Below, piece by piece: positions 29,063 to 37,734 of a stretch of DNA of 64,000 bases. Position 1 is the stretch's first letter; each line of letters starts with the position of its first letter. A program made the position numbers and the translations under genes. Under the pieces are notes generated by a model. The model made no database searches. It had not been told where the DNA came from and saw nothing but the letters and a program-made list of their open reading frames with translations. Source of the DNA: Mesorhizobium sp. M00.F.Ca.ET.216.01.1.1 (GTDB taxonomy: Bacteria > Pseudomonadota > Alphaproteobacteria > Rhizobiales > Rhizobiaceae). Location: positions 1 to 64,000 of the forward strand of contig NZ_SADR02000011.1 of the NCBI RefSeq assembly GCF_004010325.2, written 5' to 3'.

Positions 29063-30115
29063 TCAGGCCGTAGCCCCGGGGAAGATCTCAAATCCGGTGT
29101 CGATGATTGACGGTGTTTCGGGGCGTTCAGGGGCCTGAAGGATTGCCTCGATCGCCTTTTGCCCGATCAGGAAACGGTTCGAACGCATCGTGGACAGGGG
29201 CTGCGGCAATTCCCGCCCGATATCCAGACCGTTAAAGCCGAAGATCGCTAGTTTGTCCGGCATCGCAATGCCCGCCGCGAGGCAGTGGAATATGCCGCCC
29301 ACCGCCATGTCGTCGTTGGAATAAACTGCGACATCGACCGATGAAGTGGCGCAAAGCTGCGCCGTCTGTTCCCGTCCTGCTGCAATGGAACTTTGGCCGT
29401 CGGCGATGGCATGGGCGATGAAGGACAGTCCCGCCTGGCCAAGGGCTTCGCACAGGCCGTCATAGCGCAGGCGCGCACGACGATCGGCGGTCCAGTCATG
29501 TCCGACATAGCCGAATCGTCGGTATCCGCGCGAGATCAGGTGCTGGCCCGAGGCATAACCCGCTCGCCGGTGCGACATGCCGACAGCAACGTCGATGGGG
29601 GCGCTGTCGATATCCATCATCTCGACCACGCGCACGCCGCTTTGGTCCAGCATGCGACGGGTGGCCATGGTGTGATCGAAGCCTGCGATGAGGATCGCCG
29701 CAGGTTTCCACGCAAGCAAGCCGCGCACCAGCGTTTCCTCGCGGTCCATGTCATAGTCGCTGATGCTGATGACCGCCTGATAGTTCGACGTTTTCAGCCC
29801 GGCACTGATGCCCCGCAACACCTCGGGGAAGACAATATTTGACAGCGAGGGAACCACGACCCCGACCAGATGTGAATCCAGTGATGCCAGCGATCCAGCG
29901 ATGCGGTTGGGTACATAACCAAGGGTGCGGACGGTTTCCATCACCTTGGCGCGAGTCGCTTCGGCCACCAGCCCCTGATTACGCATGATTCGCGACACGG
30001 TGGATTCACTGACACCGGCCAGGAGCGCCACCTCGTGGACCGTCACCTTGCTTTTTTTTCCCTGAAGGCGTTGCTTGGTCTTCGTCAACGGGATCCCCTT
30101 TTTCGGAGGCAGCAT
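29063..30115 (-). CDS. LacI-family transcriptional regulator
   Basis: A 350-residue LacI/GntR-type repressor. The HTH at about residues 24-45 reads VTVHEVALLAGVSESTVSRIM, followed by the hinge (GYVPNRIAGSLAS) and a sugar-binding domain. The N-terminal extension before the HTH is about 23 basic residues, as in GntR-type gluconate repressors. A matching 16-bp palindrome with the central GCGC typical of LacI operators is found in both divergent promoters of the locus (34922 and 38727). I infer that this protein binds them, with an acid sugar as inducer. Confidence 0.9.
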   Translation of the reverse strand: MLPPKKGIPLTKTKQRLQGKKSKVTVHEVALLAGVSESTVSRIMRNQGLVAEATRAKVMETVRTLGYVPNRIAGSLASLDSHLVGVVVPSLSNIVFPEVLRGISAGLKTSNYQAVISISDYDMDREETLVRGLLAWKPAAILIAGFDHTMATRRMLDQSGVRVVEMMDIDSAPIDVAVGMSHRRAGYASGQHLISRGYRRFGYVGHDWTADRRARLRYDGLCEALGQAGLSFIAHAIADGQSSIAAGREQTAQLCATSSVDVAVYSNDDMAVGGIFHCLAAGIAMPDKLAIFGFNGLDIGRELPQPLSTMRSNRFLIGQKAIEAILQAPERPETPSIIDTGFEIFPGATA

Positions 30116-30190
30116 TCAGACGGTGGTTGAACGGCTGTGATGCCACGATCCAAGCGGGGTTGTATATTTGTTTTGCGCCCGAAGGCGCCA

Positions 30191-30213
30191 AGGGGCGACA
30201 TGTAGCCGCCCCT
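30191..30213. terminator. Hairpin downstream of the epimerase-fold gene
   Basis: AGGGGCG and CGCCCCT form a 7-bp stem 12 bases after the stop of the minus-strand gene at 30225. The T-run lies on the plus-strand side only, so on the minus strand it is a 3'-end hairpin rather than a textbook terminator. Confidence 0.45.
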
Positions 30214-30224
30214 TTTTGCAAAGG

Positions 30225-31118
30225 TTAGCGTTTGACATAGTTGCGCCACGGGTGCGCTTCCTTGAAATTCAGAACCTCTCGGATCTTGCGGTTCGACAGC
30301 GGCGCCTCGTCGCGGCCCATCGTGCGGGTGATCGGGGTTTTCGGGCAGAACTTCGCAAGGAATTCCGCCGTGGGCAGGTCGGCGGTGATGGTGTCGTTCA
30401 CGGCGTTGAATACTTGAAAGCCAAGCCCGTCCTTTTCCAGGCACAGATGCACGATCTCGCCCAGGTCACGGGCGTCGATATAGCTCCAGGCGTTGCGCTT
30501 GCGGCACATCGGATCGTCGAGGTAACCGGGGAAGTTCACGTATTCATGCGGCTCGATCACGTTGCCGATGCGCAGAGCGTAGATGTCGGCGCCGTAGCGC
30601 ATTGCAAAGGCGCGGGCGGTCTTTTCGTTGACCAGCTTGGACAGACCGTAGCTGTCCATCGGGTCGTTGTCGTAATCTTCTTCCAGCGGGAAAGAGTGGT
30701 AGTCCTTGTCGCCTTCGGCAAAGCAGACGCCGTAGGTCGTTTCGGAACTGGCGATGATGACCTTGCGCACGCCCAGCTTCATCGCCGCTTCGATCACGTT
30801 GTAGGTGCCCACGGTGTTGGCGGCGAAGGTTGTGTTGTCGGGGTTGATCATCACGCGCGGCACGGCGGCGAAATGCACGACCGCGTCGGGAGCCTTGGGC
30901 GGAGCACCGTCATTGTAGCCGTCGAAGCCGAAATGCGTGGTCAGCGCGTTGAACACCTGACCGCTATCGGTGATGTCGGTGATCAGCGTGTTGACGCCCG
31001 GATGATCGAACGGCTTCAGATCGACATTGAGGACCGAATAGCCCTTGGCAAGCAGATGCGGCACGGCATGGCGACCGGCCTTGCCCGTGCCACCCGTAAA
31101 AATGATGCGTTTCGTCAT
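30225..31118 (-). CDS. NAD-dependent epimerase/dehydratase-fold protein
   Basis: A 297-residue extended SDR with FTGGTGKAGRHAVPHLL at the N-terminus, IASSETTYG, YGLSKLVNEK as the catalytic Tyr-x3-Lys, and WSYIDARDLGE. It is paralogous to the product of 24602-25480. It is the last gene of the RbsABC-type importer operon (permease, binding protein, ATPase, this gene). It therefore probably oxidises or epimerises the imported compound, perhaps producing an acid sugar for the OtnK/OtnC route. D-erythronate dehydrogenase (DenD) has this fold, but identity cannot be claimed. Confidence 0.85.
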   Translation of the reverse strand: MTKRIIFTGGTGKAGRHAVPHLLAKGYSVLNVDLKPFDHPGVNTLITDITDSGQVFNALTTHFGFDGYNDGAPPKAPDAVVHFAAVPRVMINPDNTTFAANTVGTYNVIEAAMKLGVRKVIIASSETTYGVCFAEGDKDYHSFPLEEDYDNDPMDSYGLSKLVNEKTARAFAMRYGADIYALRIGNVIEPHEYVNFPGYLDDPMCRKRNAWSYIDARDLGEIVHLCLEKDGLGFQVFNAVNDTITADLPTAEFLAKFCPKTPITRTMGRDEAPLSNRKIREVLNFKEAHPWRNYVKR

Positions 31119-31179
31119 GGTCAGTCTCCGTCAATTGGATAATTCGTCAGGCTGTTGCGTAATCTGTCACGTGGCGGGA

Positions 31180-32682
31180 TCAGCCCGTAGCCGCCAGCAT
31201 GACCCGTTCCTGTGTCGCATCTTCGCGGTCAAGAACACCGGCGATGCGCCCTTCCTTCAGGACCACGACCCGGTCGCTGATGGCAAGCACCTCGGGCAGG
31301 TCGGAAGAGACGACGATGATCGACATCCCAGCCTCGGCCAGCCGGTTGAGCAGGGCGTGCACCTCGGCTTTGGCGCCGATGTCGATGCCGCGCGTCGGTT
31401 CGTCGACGATCAGGATGCGTGGCTTGCGTGCTACCCACTTGGCGATCACGACCTTCTGCTGGTTGCCGCCCGACAGGTTCAGCAACTTTTGTTCAGGCGA
31501 CGGTGTCTTGATCCCCAGCGAGCGGATATAGGCAAGGCAAGCGTCCGTCTCGCGCTTGCGGTCCACCACGTCCATCGTGCAGTAATCCGACAGGTGCGTC
31601 AGGCTGAAATTCTCGCGCACGGACATGGCTAGGACGAGGCCCAGTTCCTTGCGGTCTTCGGTCACGAAACCGATCCCGAGGTCGATGGCCTGCGAGGGTT
31701 CGCGAATGGAGACCTTTTGCCCCTCGACCCGGATTTCGCCGACGCTGGGGCGGCTGCCGAAGATCATTTCCATGATCTCGGTCCGGCCGGAGCCGATCAG
31801 CCCGAAGAAACCCAGCACCTCGCCCTTGTGCAGATCGAAGCTGACATCCGCCACCCGCGCCCCGCGCGAGGTGGGCCGCTTCAGCCCGAGGCCGCGTACG
31901 GACAGCAGCACGTCTTTGGTGGCGTGCGAGTTGTGTTCTCCGAAAAGCTGCGACATATCGCGGTCGACCATCTTGCGCACGAGGATGTCGCGCGTCATGT
32001 CGCCAATCAGGCGGGTGTCGACGGTTTCGCCGTCGCGCAACACGGTCACGCGATCGCCGATCTCGAAAATCTCGTCCAGTCGATGCGAGATGTAGACCAC
32101 ACCGACGTTCTGCGACGCCAGCTTGCGCACCATCCGCATCAACGTCGATGCCTCGTGGTGGCTGAGGGAGGCAGTCGGTTCGTCCATGATGATCAGCTTT
32201 GAGCGATAGGAAATCGCGCGCGCGATCTCCACCATCTGCTTTTGCCCTATGCTGAGGTTGCCGACCTTTGTCGTCGGCTCGATCTTCATGTCGAGTTCGG
32301 CCAGCACGGCCTGGGCATCGGCGTTCATCTTGCGGCTGTCGATCAGCCCGCCCGCGCCAAGCGGTTCGCGTGCAAGGTAGATGTTTTCGGCCACGGTCAG
32401 GTTGTTCACCACCGCCAGCTCTTGATAGATGATGCTGATCCCCAGTGCGCTGGCATGGACAGGATCCTTGATCACCACCTCTTGCCCATCGACACGGATC
32501 ACCCCACCCCGATCGGCGCGATATACGCCGGTCATGATCTTCATCAGGGTACTCTTTCCGGCGCCATTCTCACCGGCAAGGACATGCACCTCTCCTCGCG
32601 CCAACTGGAGATCGACCCGGTTCAGCGCCTTGACGCCGGGAAACGTCTTGGCGATACCGTGCATTTCAAGGAAATAGGACAT
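31180..32682 (-). CDS. Sugar ABC importer ATPase, two-domain RbsA type
   Basis: A 500-residue protein with two ATPase domains. Domain 1 has Walker [10 protein letters not shown], signature LSIGQKQM and Walker [12 protein letters not shown]; domain 2 has a degenerate Walker A (GLIGSGRTE) and signature [14 protein letters not shown], the usual RbsA/MglA/AraG pattern. I start at MSYFLEMHG, five bases after a GAGG; an ATG six codons upstream is possible. It energises the permease encoded at 33779-34786. A hairpin precedes it, after the binding-protein gene. Confidence 0.92.
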   Translation of the reverse strand: MSYFLEMHGIAKTFPGVKALNRVDLQLARGEVHVLAGENGAGKSTLMKIMTGVYRADRGGVIRVDGQEVVIKDPVHASALGISIIYQELAVVNNLTVAENIYLAREPLGAGGLIDSRKMNADAQAVLAELDMKIEPTTKVGNLSIGQKQMVEIARAISYRSKLIIMDEPTASLSHHEASTLMRMVRKLASQNVGVVYISHRLDEIFEIGDRVTVLRDGETVDTRLIGDMTRDILVRKMVDRDMSQLFGEHNSHATKDVLLSVRGLGLKRPTSRGARVADVSFDLHKGEVLGFFGLIGSGRTEIMEMIFGSRPSVGEIRVEGQKVSIREPSQAIDLGIGFVTEDRKELGLVLAMSVRENFSLTHLSDYCTMDVVDRKRETDACLAYIRSLGIKTPSPEQKLLNLSGGNQQKVVIAKWVARKPRILIVDEPTRGIDIGAKAEVHALLNRLAEAGMSIIVVSSDLPEVLAISDRVVVLKEGRIAGVLDREDATQERVMLAATG

Positions 32683-32709
32683 CGACGCCTCGGCCTTCAT
32701 AAGAACAAA

Positions 32710-32738
32710 GGGGCGAAGCCGGGAGAAGGCTCCGCCCC
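32710..32738 (-). terminator. Attenuator-like hairpin between binding protein and ATPase
   Basis: GGGGCG-A-AGCC and GGCT-C-CGCCCC pair over ten positions with one mismatch. On the minus strand the stem is followed by TTTGTTCTT. It starts about ten bases after the binding-protein stop codon and probably limits read-through into the ATPase gene. Confidence 0.6.
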
Positions 32739-32748
32739 GCTCGACAGC

Positions 32749-33684
32749 TTACTTCGTATAACTGCCGAGGTTGTCAGCGTTCACCACGGTCACGCCGGTA
32801 TCGACGTCCTGGCTTTCGGTCTCTTCGCCCTTGACCTGGGCAACGAGATGTTCGACGGCCAGTTTGCCCATGGTCACGGGGCGCTGCACCATGATGCCGT
32901 TGATGTAGCCGTCCTTTACACCCTGGATGGTGTCTGGCAGGTCATCAAAGGCGAAGACGGCGATCTTGCCCTTGCGGTCAGCAAATTCCTGCTGTGCAAG
33001 AACCTTGGCCACAGCCGGGCCACCAACCTGGCTCATGCCGAAGATGCCAGCCAGATCCGGGTGGCCGCGTAGCAGCGCTTCGGTCACTGAGACGGCCTTG
33101 GCGAGGTCGTCTTCGGTGCCTTCGACGGCAACGATCTCGATTCCCGAGTACGCAGCCAGCGCTTCTTTCACGCCGTCGATACGCTCGTTCAGGTTCGATG
33201 CGCCAAGCTGCCCGGTCACGATGGCGATCTTGCCCGTGCCACCCAGCGCTTTGGCCATCGAGTTGCCCATCGTCACGCCGGCCTGCTTGTTGATCGTGCC
33301 GATATACAGGCTGCGACCGCTTTTGCCACTGTCGCTGTCAAAGGTCACGACCTTGATGCCTGCGTCCATCGCCTGCTTGATCACGCCTTCGACCGACTTC
33401 GGCTCGTTCACCGAAATGGCGATGCCATTGACCTGGCGGGCGATCAGGTCTTCGATGATCTTGACCTGGGTTGCGCCTTGAGTGTTCTGCGGAACGACCC
33501 ACTGGTAGCTGACACCCAGAGCATCGGCAGCGGCCTGCGCGCCGGTGTTACAGTCGTCAAAGAACGGCACGGCAACTTTCGGCACCACGGCGATCGTGAT
33601 GTCCTGGGCGAACGCCGCGGTGCTCGCCAGAATCGCGACGGAAGCCATCGCCGCCGCACGAGCTAATTTCATAAAGGTACGCAT
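32749..33684 (-). CDS. Periplasmic sugar-binding protein, RbsB type
   Basis: A 311-residue binding protein of the ribose/galactose type (peripla_BP_4). The signal peptide spans roughly residues 1-26 (MRTFMKLARAAAMASVAIL, then ASTAAFA) and the mature part begins QDITIAVVPKVAVPFFDDC. Conserved VTFDSDSGKSGR and FAFDDLPDTIQGVKDG segments contact ligand. The start is set by AAGGAGG before the ATG of MRTFMK; in-frame sequence upstream is hydrophilic and not a signal peptide. The ligand is probably a C4 acid sugar or a precursor, judging from the operators shared with the otn genes. Confidence 0.9.
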   Translation of the reverse strand: MRTFMKLARAAAMASVAILASTAAFAQDITIAVVPKVAVPFFDDCNTGAQAAADALGVSYQWVVPQNTQGATQVKIIEDLIARQVNGIAISVNEPKSVEGVIKQAMDAGIKVVTFDSDSGKSGRSLYIGTINKQAGVTMGNSMAKALGGTGKIAIVTGQLGASNLNERIDGVKEALAAYSGIEIVAVEGTEDDLAKAVSVTEALLRGHPDLAGIFGMSQVGGPAVAKVLAQQEFADRKGKIAVFAFDDLPDTIQGVKDGYINGIMVQRPVTMGKLAVEHLVAQVKGEETESQDVDTGVTVVNADNLGSYTK

Positions 33685-33699
33685 CAGTCTTTCCTCCTT

Positions 33700-33722
33700 G
33701 CCCGCTCGTTCCTGAGACGGGC
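33700..33722. promoter_or_regulatory. Hairpin before the binding-protein gene
   Basis: GCCCGCTC and GAGACGGGC form an 8-bp stem with one bulged base in the 94-base gap between permease stop and binding-protein start. It has no T-run on the minus strand. It may act as an mRNA processing or stability element that separates the two cistrons. Confidence 0.35.
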
Positions 33723-33778
33723 CTTTGTTTTGTCTTGGTCGTAACTTTTCGTCTTGGCGTTGATCAGAGAGCTTTTCC

Positions 33779-34786
33779 TCAGCCATTCCCTCCCGTCAGT
33801 TTGTTGCGCAGCACGTCCAGGCTGACGGCGATCAGGATGACCCCGCCGGTGATTGCCTGTTGGGCATAGGTATTGATGTTCAGCAGCACGACGCCGTTGG
33901 CGATGACGCCGACCAGCGCAGCCCCGATCACGGCACCGGTGACGCTGCCGACGCCGCCTGCAAGGCTGGCCCCGCCGATTGCCGCCGCGGCGATCACATC
34001 CAGTTCAGAGCCGAAGCCTGACGCCGGTTCTGCCGTCAGATAGCGCGAGAACCCGATGATCCCGGCCAACGAGGCGATGGTCGATGACAGCATATAAACC
34101 GCCAGCTTGACCCGGTTCGTCTTGACCCCGCTGAGCCGGGCCGCCTGTTCGTTGCCGCCGGTGGCATAGACGTGGCGGCCAAAGCGCGTCCGCTTCATGA
34201 TCAACGCGAACAGCACCATCAAAACAAGCATGATCACAACGGGAACGGGGACCGGCCCGAGGTAGCCCTGCCCAAGCAGGGAAAATGCAGGAGGCGTTTC
34301 GGGAGTGACGGGGACGCCGTGCGTCACCATGTACATCATACCGCGCCCGATGCTGAGGGTACCCAACGTGGCAATGAAGGGCGGCAGGCCGATGGCAGTA
34401 ATCAAGAGGCCGTTGGTTAGTCCGAAGACCATGCCCACCGCAACGCCCGCGCCGATGCTGACGCCGGTCGAATAGCCGGCATCGAAGCACAGCGCCGTGA
34501 CAAGCGAGGCAAGGCCCATCGCCGATCCGACCGACAGATCGATGCCGCCCGTGACGATCACCATGACCATGCCGATGCTCATGATCGCGGTCAGCGAAAA
34601 GGCGCGAAAGACGCCCATGAGGTTGTTCGTGGTCAGGAAGTAAGGCGTGTAGAGGCTGATAAGCGCGCCCACGATCAGCATGGCGACCAGCACGTTCACT
34701 TCGCGCACGTGCCGCAGTTGGTAAAGTTCATGCCAGATGCGAGCGGGCGGCTTTTCCAGCACCGCCTTGTTACCAGATATGGACAT
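33779..34786 (-). CDS. Sugar ABC importer permease, RbsC type
   Basis: A 335-residue inner-membrane permease with eight to ten hydrophobic segments. VTGGIDLSVGSAMGL is the best-conserved RbsC landmark, and GGASLAGGVGSVTGAVIGA lies near the C-terminus. It is the first gene of the operon, transcribed away from the racemase-like gene across a 375-base divergent region. A LacI-type palindrome lies 136-151 bases upstream of its start. Confidence 0.92.
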   Translation of the reverse strand: MSISGNKAVLEKPPARIWHELYQLRHVREVNVLVAMLIVGALISLYTPYFLTTNNLMGVFRAFSLTAIMSIGMVMVIVTGGIDLSVGSAMGLASLVTALCFDAGYSTGVSIGAGVAVGMVFGLTNGLLITAIGLPPFIATLGTLSIGRGMMYMVTHGVPVTPETPPAFSLLGQGYLGPVPVPVVIMLVLMVLFALIMKRTRFGRHVYATGGNEQAARLSGVKTNRVKLAVYMLSSTIASLAGIIGFSRYLTAEPASGFGSELDVIAAAAIGGASLAGGVGSVTGAVIGAALVGVIANGVVLLNINTYAQQAITGGVILIAVSLDVLRNKLTGGNG

Positions 34787-34921
34787 GCACGTTCCCTCCG
34801 CTCGTCTTCGGCCTGCCTGAGCCCGACCTCATGCTGTGCCAGCAAGCCCAGCCGTGCGAACCCGACAGCAACACCACCGGCCGCTCCGCGTCGGTTTCCT
34901 GCGGATCCCCATGGCGATAAA

Positions 34922-34937
34922 ATGATAGCGCTGTCAT
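34922..34937. promoter_or_regulatory. LacI-type operator, copy 1
   Basis: ATGATAGCGCTGTCAT is a 16-base palindrome with one mismatched pair and a central GCGC. An identical 16-mer occurs at 38727-38742 in the other divergent promoter of this locus. LacI-family operators usually have this length and central CG. I infer that the regulator is the gene at 29063-30115. Confidence 0.75.
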
Positions 34938-35084
34938 TTTTGCGAAGGATACGGCGACCGTCAACCTTCATTTTGAGAATAACGCGATGCGTTTTTCGCA
35001 AGGAGGCGGCATGTGCGGCGAGAAATCTCTTGAAAATAGGCAGAATTTCAATTTTCTGTGGCTAACGCGATCTGCTCTGCAGCG

Positions 35085-35100
35085 ATGACAGCGCTGCTAT
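35085..35100. promoter_or_regulatory. Candidate weak LacI-type operator
   Basis: ATGACAGCGCTGCTAT matches the reverse complement of the 34922 operator perfectly over its first 11 bases and differs at three of the last five. It lies 62-77 bases before the racemase-like gene and could be an auxiliary site. Confidence 0.4.
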
Positions 35101-35161
35101 CCGGAAACGGGAACCGCGATTACGGTGCTACGGCCGCCTGGATCAGGGGGAAAGACAGGGA

Positions 35162-35845
35162 ATGTCACTGATAAATCGCCCCTCGACCGGCACGCTTGCG
35201 ATGATCCACACCGTTCCGGGGCTGATCCCGGTGTTCGAATCACTGGCGCGGCTCGACCTGCCCGGCTGGGCGACGTTCAACACGCTGGACGAAAGCCTGC
35301 TGCGCATCACGATCCGCGAAGGCACGCTGTCGGCGTTGACGATGCGCCGGCTGACTTGCATGGTCTGGTCGGCCGTGGACGCGGGCGCGGATGCGGTCGT
35401 CGTTACGTGTTCGTCGCTTGGTCCGGCGGTTGAGGCTGCACGCCCGCTGTGCCCGGTGCCGCTGTTCCGCATCGACGAAGGCATGGCGATCGAGGCAGTC
35501 GGAACCGGGCAGCGCATCGGGGTGCTGGCCACGCTGCGCACCACGCTTGACCCGACGACCGATCTGATCCGACGCACTGCCGCCCGCCTTGGACACGACT
35601 GCGCCATCACCAGCGTCGTGTCCGACGGCGCCTTTGAACGGCTGTCGCAGGGCGACACCGAAGGGCATGACCGCATAGTGGCGCAAAGCCTGCGCGATCT
35701 TGCCCCGCAGGTGGATGTGATTCTGCTGGCCCAAGCCTCTGTGGCGCGGGTGCTGCCATCGGTGCGGGGCGCGATGGGCGCCCTGCCCGTCCTGACCAGC
35801 CCCGAAATCGGGATGCGCCATCTGCGCAGGGCCTTGATCGCTTAA
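35162..35845 (+). CDS. Asp/Glu/hydantoin racemase superfamily protein
   Basis: A 227-residue protein with the superfamily fold. The first catalytic cysteine is present (Cys83 in VVTCSSLG). The second, normally in a GCT motif of the C-terminal half, is replaced: the corresponding strand reads LLAQASVAR (Ala192). Classical two-base racemases need both cysteines, so this is more likely a decarboxylase, isomerase or another one-cysteine relative. It is first in a two-gene unit with an aldo-keto reductase and sits under the putative LacI operators, so it should act on the acid-sugar pathway. I do not recognise a specific function. Confidence 0.75.
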   Translation: MSLINRPSTGTLAMIHTVPGLIPVFESLARLDLPGWATFNTLDESLLRITIREGTLSALTMRRLTCMVWSAVDAGADAVVVTCSSLGPAVEAARPLCPVPLFRIDEGMAIEAVGTGQRIGVLATLRTTLDPTTDLIRRTAARLGHDCAITSVVSDGAFERLSQGDTEGHDRIVAQSLRDLAPQVDVILLAQASVARVLPSVRGAMGALPVLTSPEIGMRHLRRALIA

Positions 35846-35867
35846 CCAACTGAAATGGAAGAAAGAA

Positions 35868-36923
35868 ATGGAATATAGAACACTTGGCCGCTCTGGCCTG
35901 AAGGTGTCTGTCCTGACGATGGGAACCTTTACGTTTGGCGGCACCGGCCCCTTTGCGATGGTGGGCCAGCAGGGCGTGCAAGACGCGCTCCGCCTTGTTG
36001 ACCTGTGCATCGATGCGGGCGTCAACCTGTTCGACACCTCGAACATGTATTCGAACGGCCTGTCAGAGGAAATTCTGGGTGAGGTGCTGGACGGGCGGCG
36101 CGACCAGGTGCTGATTTCGTCCAAGGCGCGGATGCGCACAGGTACCGGACCCAACGACGAAGGCGCATCGCGCTTTCACCTGATCCGTGAATGCGAACGC
36201 AGCCTCAAGCGCCTGCGCACCGATCACATCGACATCTACTACATCCACGAATGGGACGGCGCCACTCCTGTCGAAGAAAAGATGGCCGCGCTGGATACGC
36301 TCGTCCAGCAGGGCAAGGTGCGTTACATCGGCTGCTCAAATTATTCCGGCTGGCACATCATGAAGTCGCTTGCCGTCAGCGACCGCGACCGCCGCCCGCG
36401 CTTTGTCACCCAACAGATCCACTACACGCTCGAGGCGCGCGAGGCGGAATACGAGTTGCTGCCGATTTCCGTCGATCAGGGGCTTGGCGTTCTGGTCTGG
36501 AGCCCACTTGCCGCCGGCCTGCTGTCGGGAAAGCACCGGCGCGGTGTGGCCACCCCGGAAGGTTCGCGTCAGTTCGCGGGCTGGACGGAGCCGCCGATCC
36601 GCGACATGGAAAAGCTGTGGAACATCGTCGATGTGCTGGTGGAAATCGGCGATGCGCGCGGCGTGTCGGCGGCACAGGTGGCACTGGCTTGGCTGCTGGA
36701 GCGCCCAGGCGTATCTTCGCTGGTGATCGGGGGCCGGAACGAGGCGCAGTTCCGCGACAATTTTGCCGCCGTCAGCCTGCGCCTGTCGGATGAGGAACGC
36801 GCCCGCCTGACGGCGGTCAGCACGATTCCGCTGATCTATCCCTATTGGCACCAACGCAACTTTGCCAGGGATCGTTTCTGCGAGGCCGATCTGGCGCTGC
36901 ACCGAGACTTTGCCGAAGGCTGA
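35868..36923 (+). CDS. Aldo/keto reductase
   Basis: A 351-residue NADPH-dependent aldo-keto reductase of the YghZ/IolS-like type. The catalytic tetrad can be placed: Asp in FDTSNMYS (with Tyr in the same motif), Lys in ISSKAR and His in YYIHEWD. The cofactor tail-binding region is VIGGRNEAQFRDN. It begins 22 bases after the racemase-like gene and should belong to the same transcript. It probably interconverts an aldehyde or ketone sugar intermediate with an alcohol. Confidence 0.88.
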   Translation: MEYRTLGRSGLKVSVLTMGTFTFGGTGPFAMVGQQGVQDALRLVDLCIDAGVNLFDTSNMYSNGLSEEILGEVLDGRRDQVLISSKARMRTGTGPNDEGASRFHLIRECERSLKRLRTDHIDIYYIHEWDGATPVEEKMAALDTLVQQGKVRYIGCSNYSGWHIMKSLAVSDRDRRPRFVTQQIHYTLEAREAEYELLPISVDQGLGVLVWSPLAAGLLSGKHRRGVATPEGSRQFAGWTEPPIRDMEKLWNIVDVLVEIGDARGVSAAQVALAWLLERPGVSSLVIGGRNEAQFRDNFAAVSLRLSDEERARLTAVSTIPLIYPYWHQRNFARDRFCEADLALHRDFAEG

Positions 36924-36929
36924 AAAGGT

Positions 36930-36955
36930 TGCGCCCGGAGTACACACCGGGCGCA
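36930..36955. terminator. Bidirectional terminator between convergent genes
   Basis: TGCGCCCGG (36930-36938) and CCGGGCGCA (36947-36955) form a perfect 9-bp stem with an 8-base loop, seven bases from either stop codon. On the minus strand it is followed by AACCTTTT and on the plus strand by TTCACTTT, so it can serve both genes. Confidence 0.75.
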
Positions 36956-36961
36956 TTCACT

Positions 36962-37732
36962 TTAGCGCAGAGCGGTCACCCAGCCCAAACCGGCCACGGT
37001 TTCGCCCGCAGGGCGGTATTCGCAGCCCACGAAACCGCCATACCTCAGCGCATCCAGTTCTCGCAAAATGCGGGCGTCGTCCAACTCTCCCGTGCCCGGT
37101 TCGTTGCGCAGGGGCACGGCGGCGATCTGCACATGCCCGATGATCGACATCAGCTTGCGCAGGCCGGTCAGCACATCGCCGTGGATGATCTGGCGGTGGT
37201 ATATGTCGAATTGCAGCTTGAGGTTGGGCAGACCCATCTCGGCGATCAGGTCGGCTGCCTGATTGAAATCGTTTAGGAAATAACCCGGCATGTCGCGCGG
37301 GTTGATCGGTTCGATCAGCACGTCAAGCCCCGCCGCCCCCGCAGCGTCGCACAGATGAGCCAGCGACGCGCGATAGGTTTTCTGCGCTATCGGGTCTGCC
37401 CTGTCGGCAAGCCCGCTCATGACATGGACGCGGCCCACGCCGGTCGCCGCCGCATAGGCAAGCGCCGTCTGGACCGAAGCGCGAAAGTCGTCCTGCCGAT
37501 CCGGCAGGGCCGCAAGCCCACGCTCGCCCGCGTCCCAGTTTCCCGGCGGCAGGTTGAACAGCGCCTGCGTCAGGCCGTTCCGGTGCAAGGCATCAGCGAT
37601 GCGGCGCGCATCGAATGCATAAGGGAACAGGTATTCGACCGCGTCGAAGCCGGCACTGGCGGCAGCGGCGAAGCGATCCATGAACCCGACCTCGTTGAAC
37701 ATCATGGTCAGGTTTGCGGCAAGACGCGGCAC
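36962..37732 (-). CDS. otnI: 2-oxo-tetronate isomerase (hydroxypyruvate isomerase family)
   Basis: A 256-residue TIM-barrel isomerase of the Hyi/OtnI family. Landmarks are MPRLAANLTMMFNEV at the start, VLIEPINPRDMPGYFL with a metal-binding glutamate, LQFDIYHRQ with the metal-binding Asp, and GCEYRP with a glutamate near the end. In four-carbon acid-sugar catabolism OtnI isomerises 2-oxo-tetronate to 3-oxo-tetronate for OtnK. The neighbours ltnD (two bases upstream), otnK and otnC support this role over hydroxypyruvate isomerisation. Confidence 0.85.
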   Translation of the reverse strand: MPRLAANLTMMFNEVGFMDRFAAAASAGFDAVEYLFPYAFDARRIADALHRNGLTQALFNLPPGNWDAGERGLAALPDRQDDFRASVQTALAYAAATGVGRVHVMSGLADRADPIAQKTYRASLAHLCDAAGAAGLDVLIEPINPRDMPGYFLNDFNQAADLIAEMGLPNLKLQFDIYHRQIIHGDVLTGLRKLMSIIGHVQIAAVPLRNEPGTGELDDARILRELDALRYGGFVGCEYRPAGETVAGLGWVTALR

Positions 37733-37734
37733 GA

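Larger units (their letters stand above)
34787..35161. promoter_or_regulatory. Divergent promoter region of the acid-sugar locus
   Basis: This 375-base region separates the importer operon (left) from the racemase-like and aldo-keto reductase genes (right). It contains one full LacI-type palindrome at 34922 and a weaker second copy at 35085. It has no open frame with a ribosome-binding site. AT-rich stretches around 35030-35065 are plausible promoter DNA. Confidence 0.6.
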
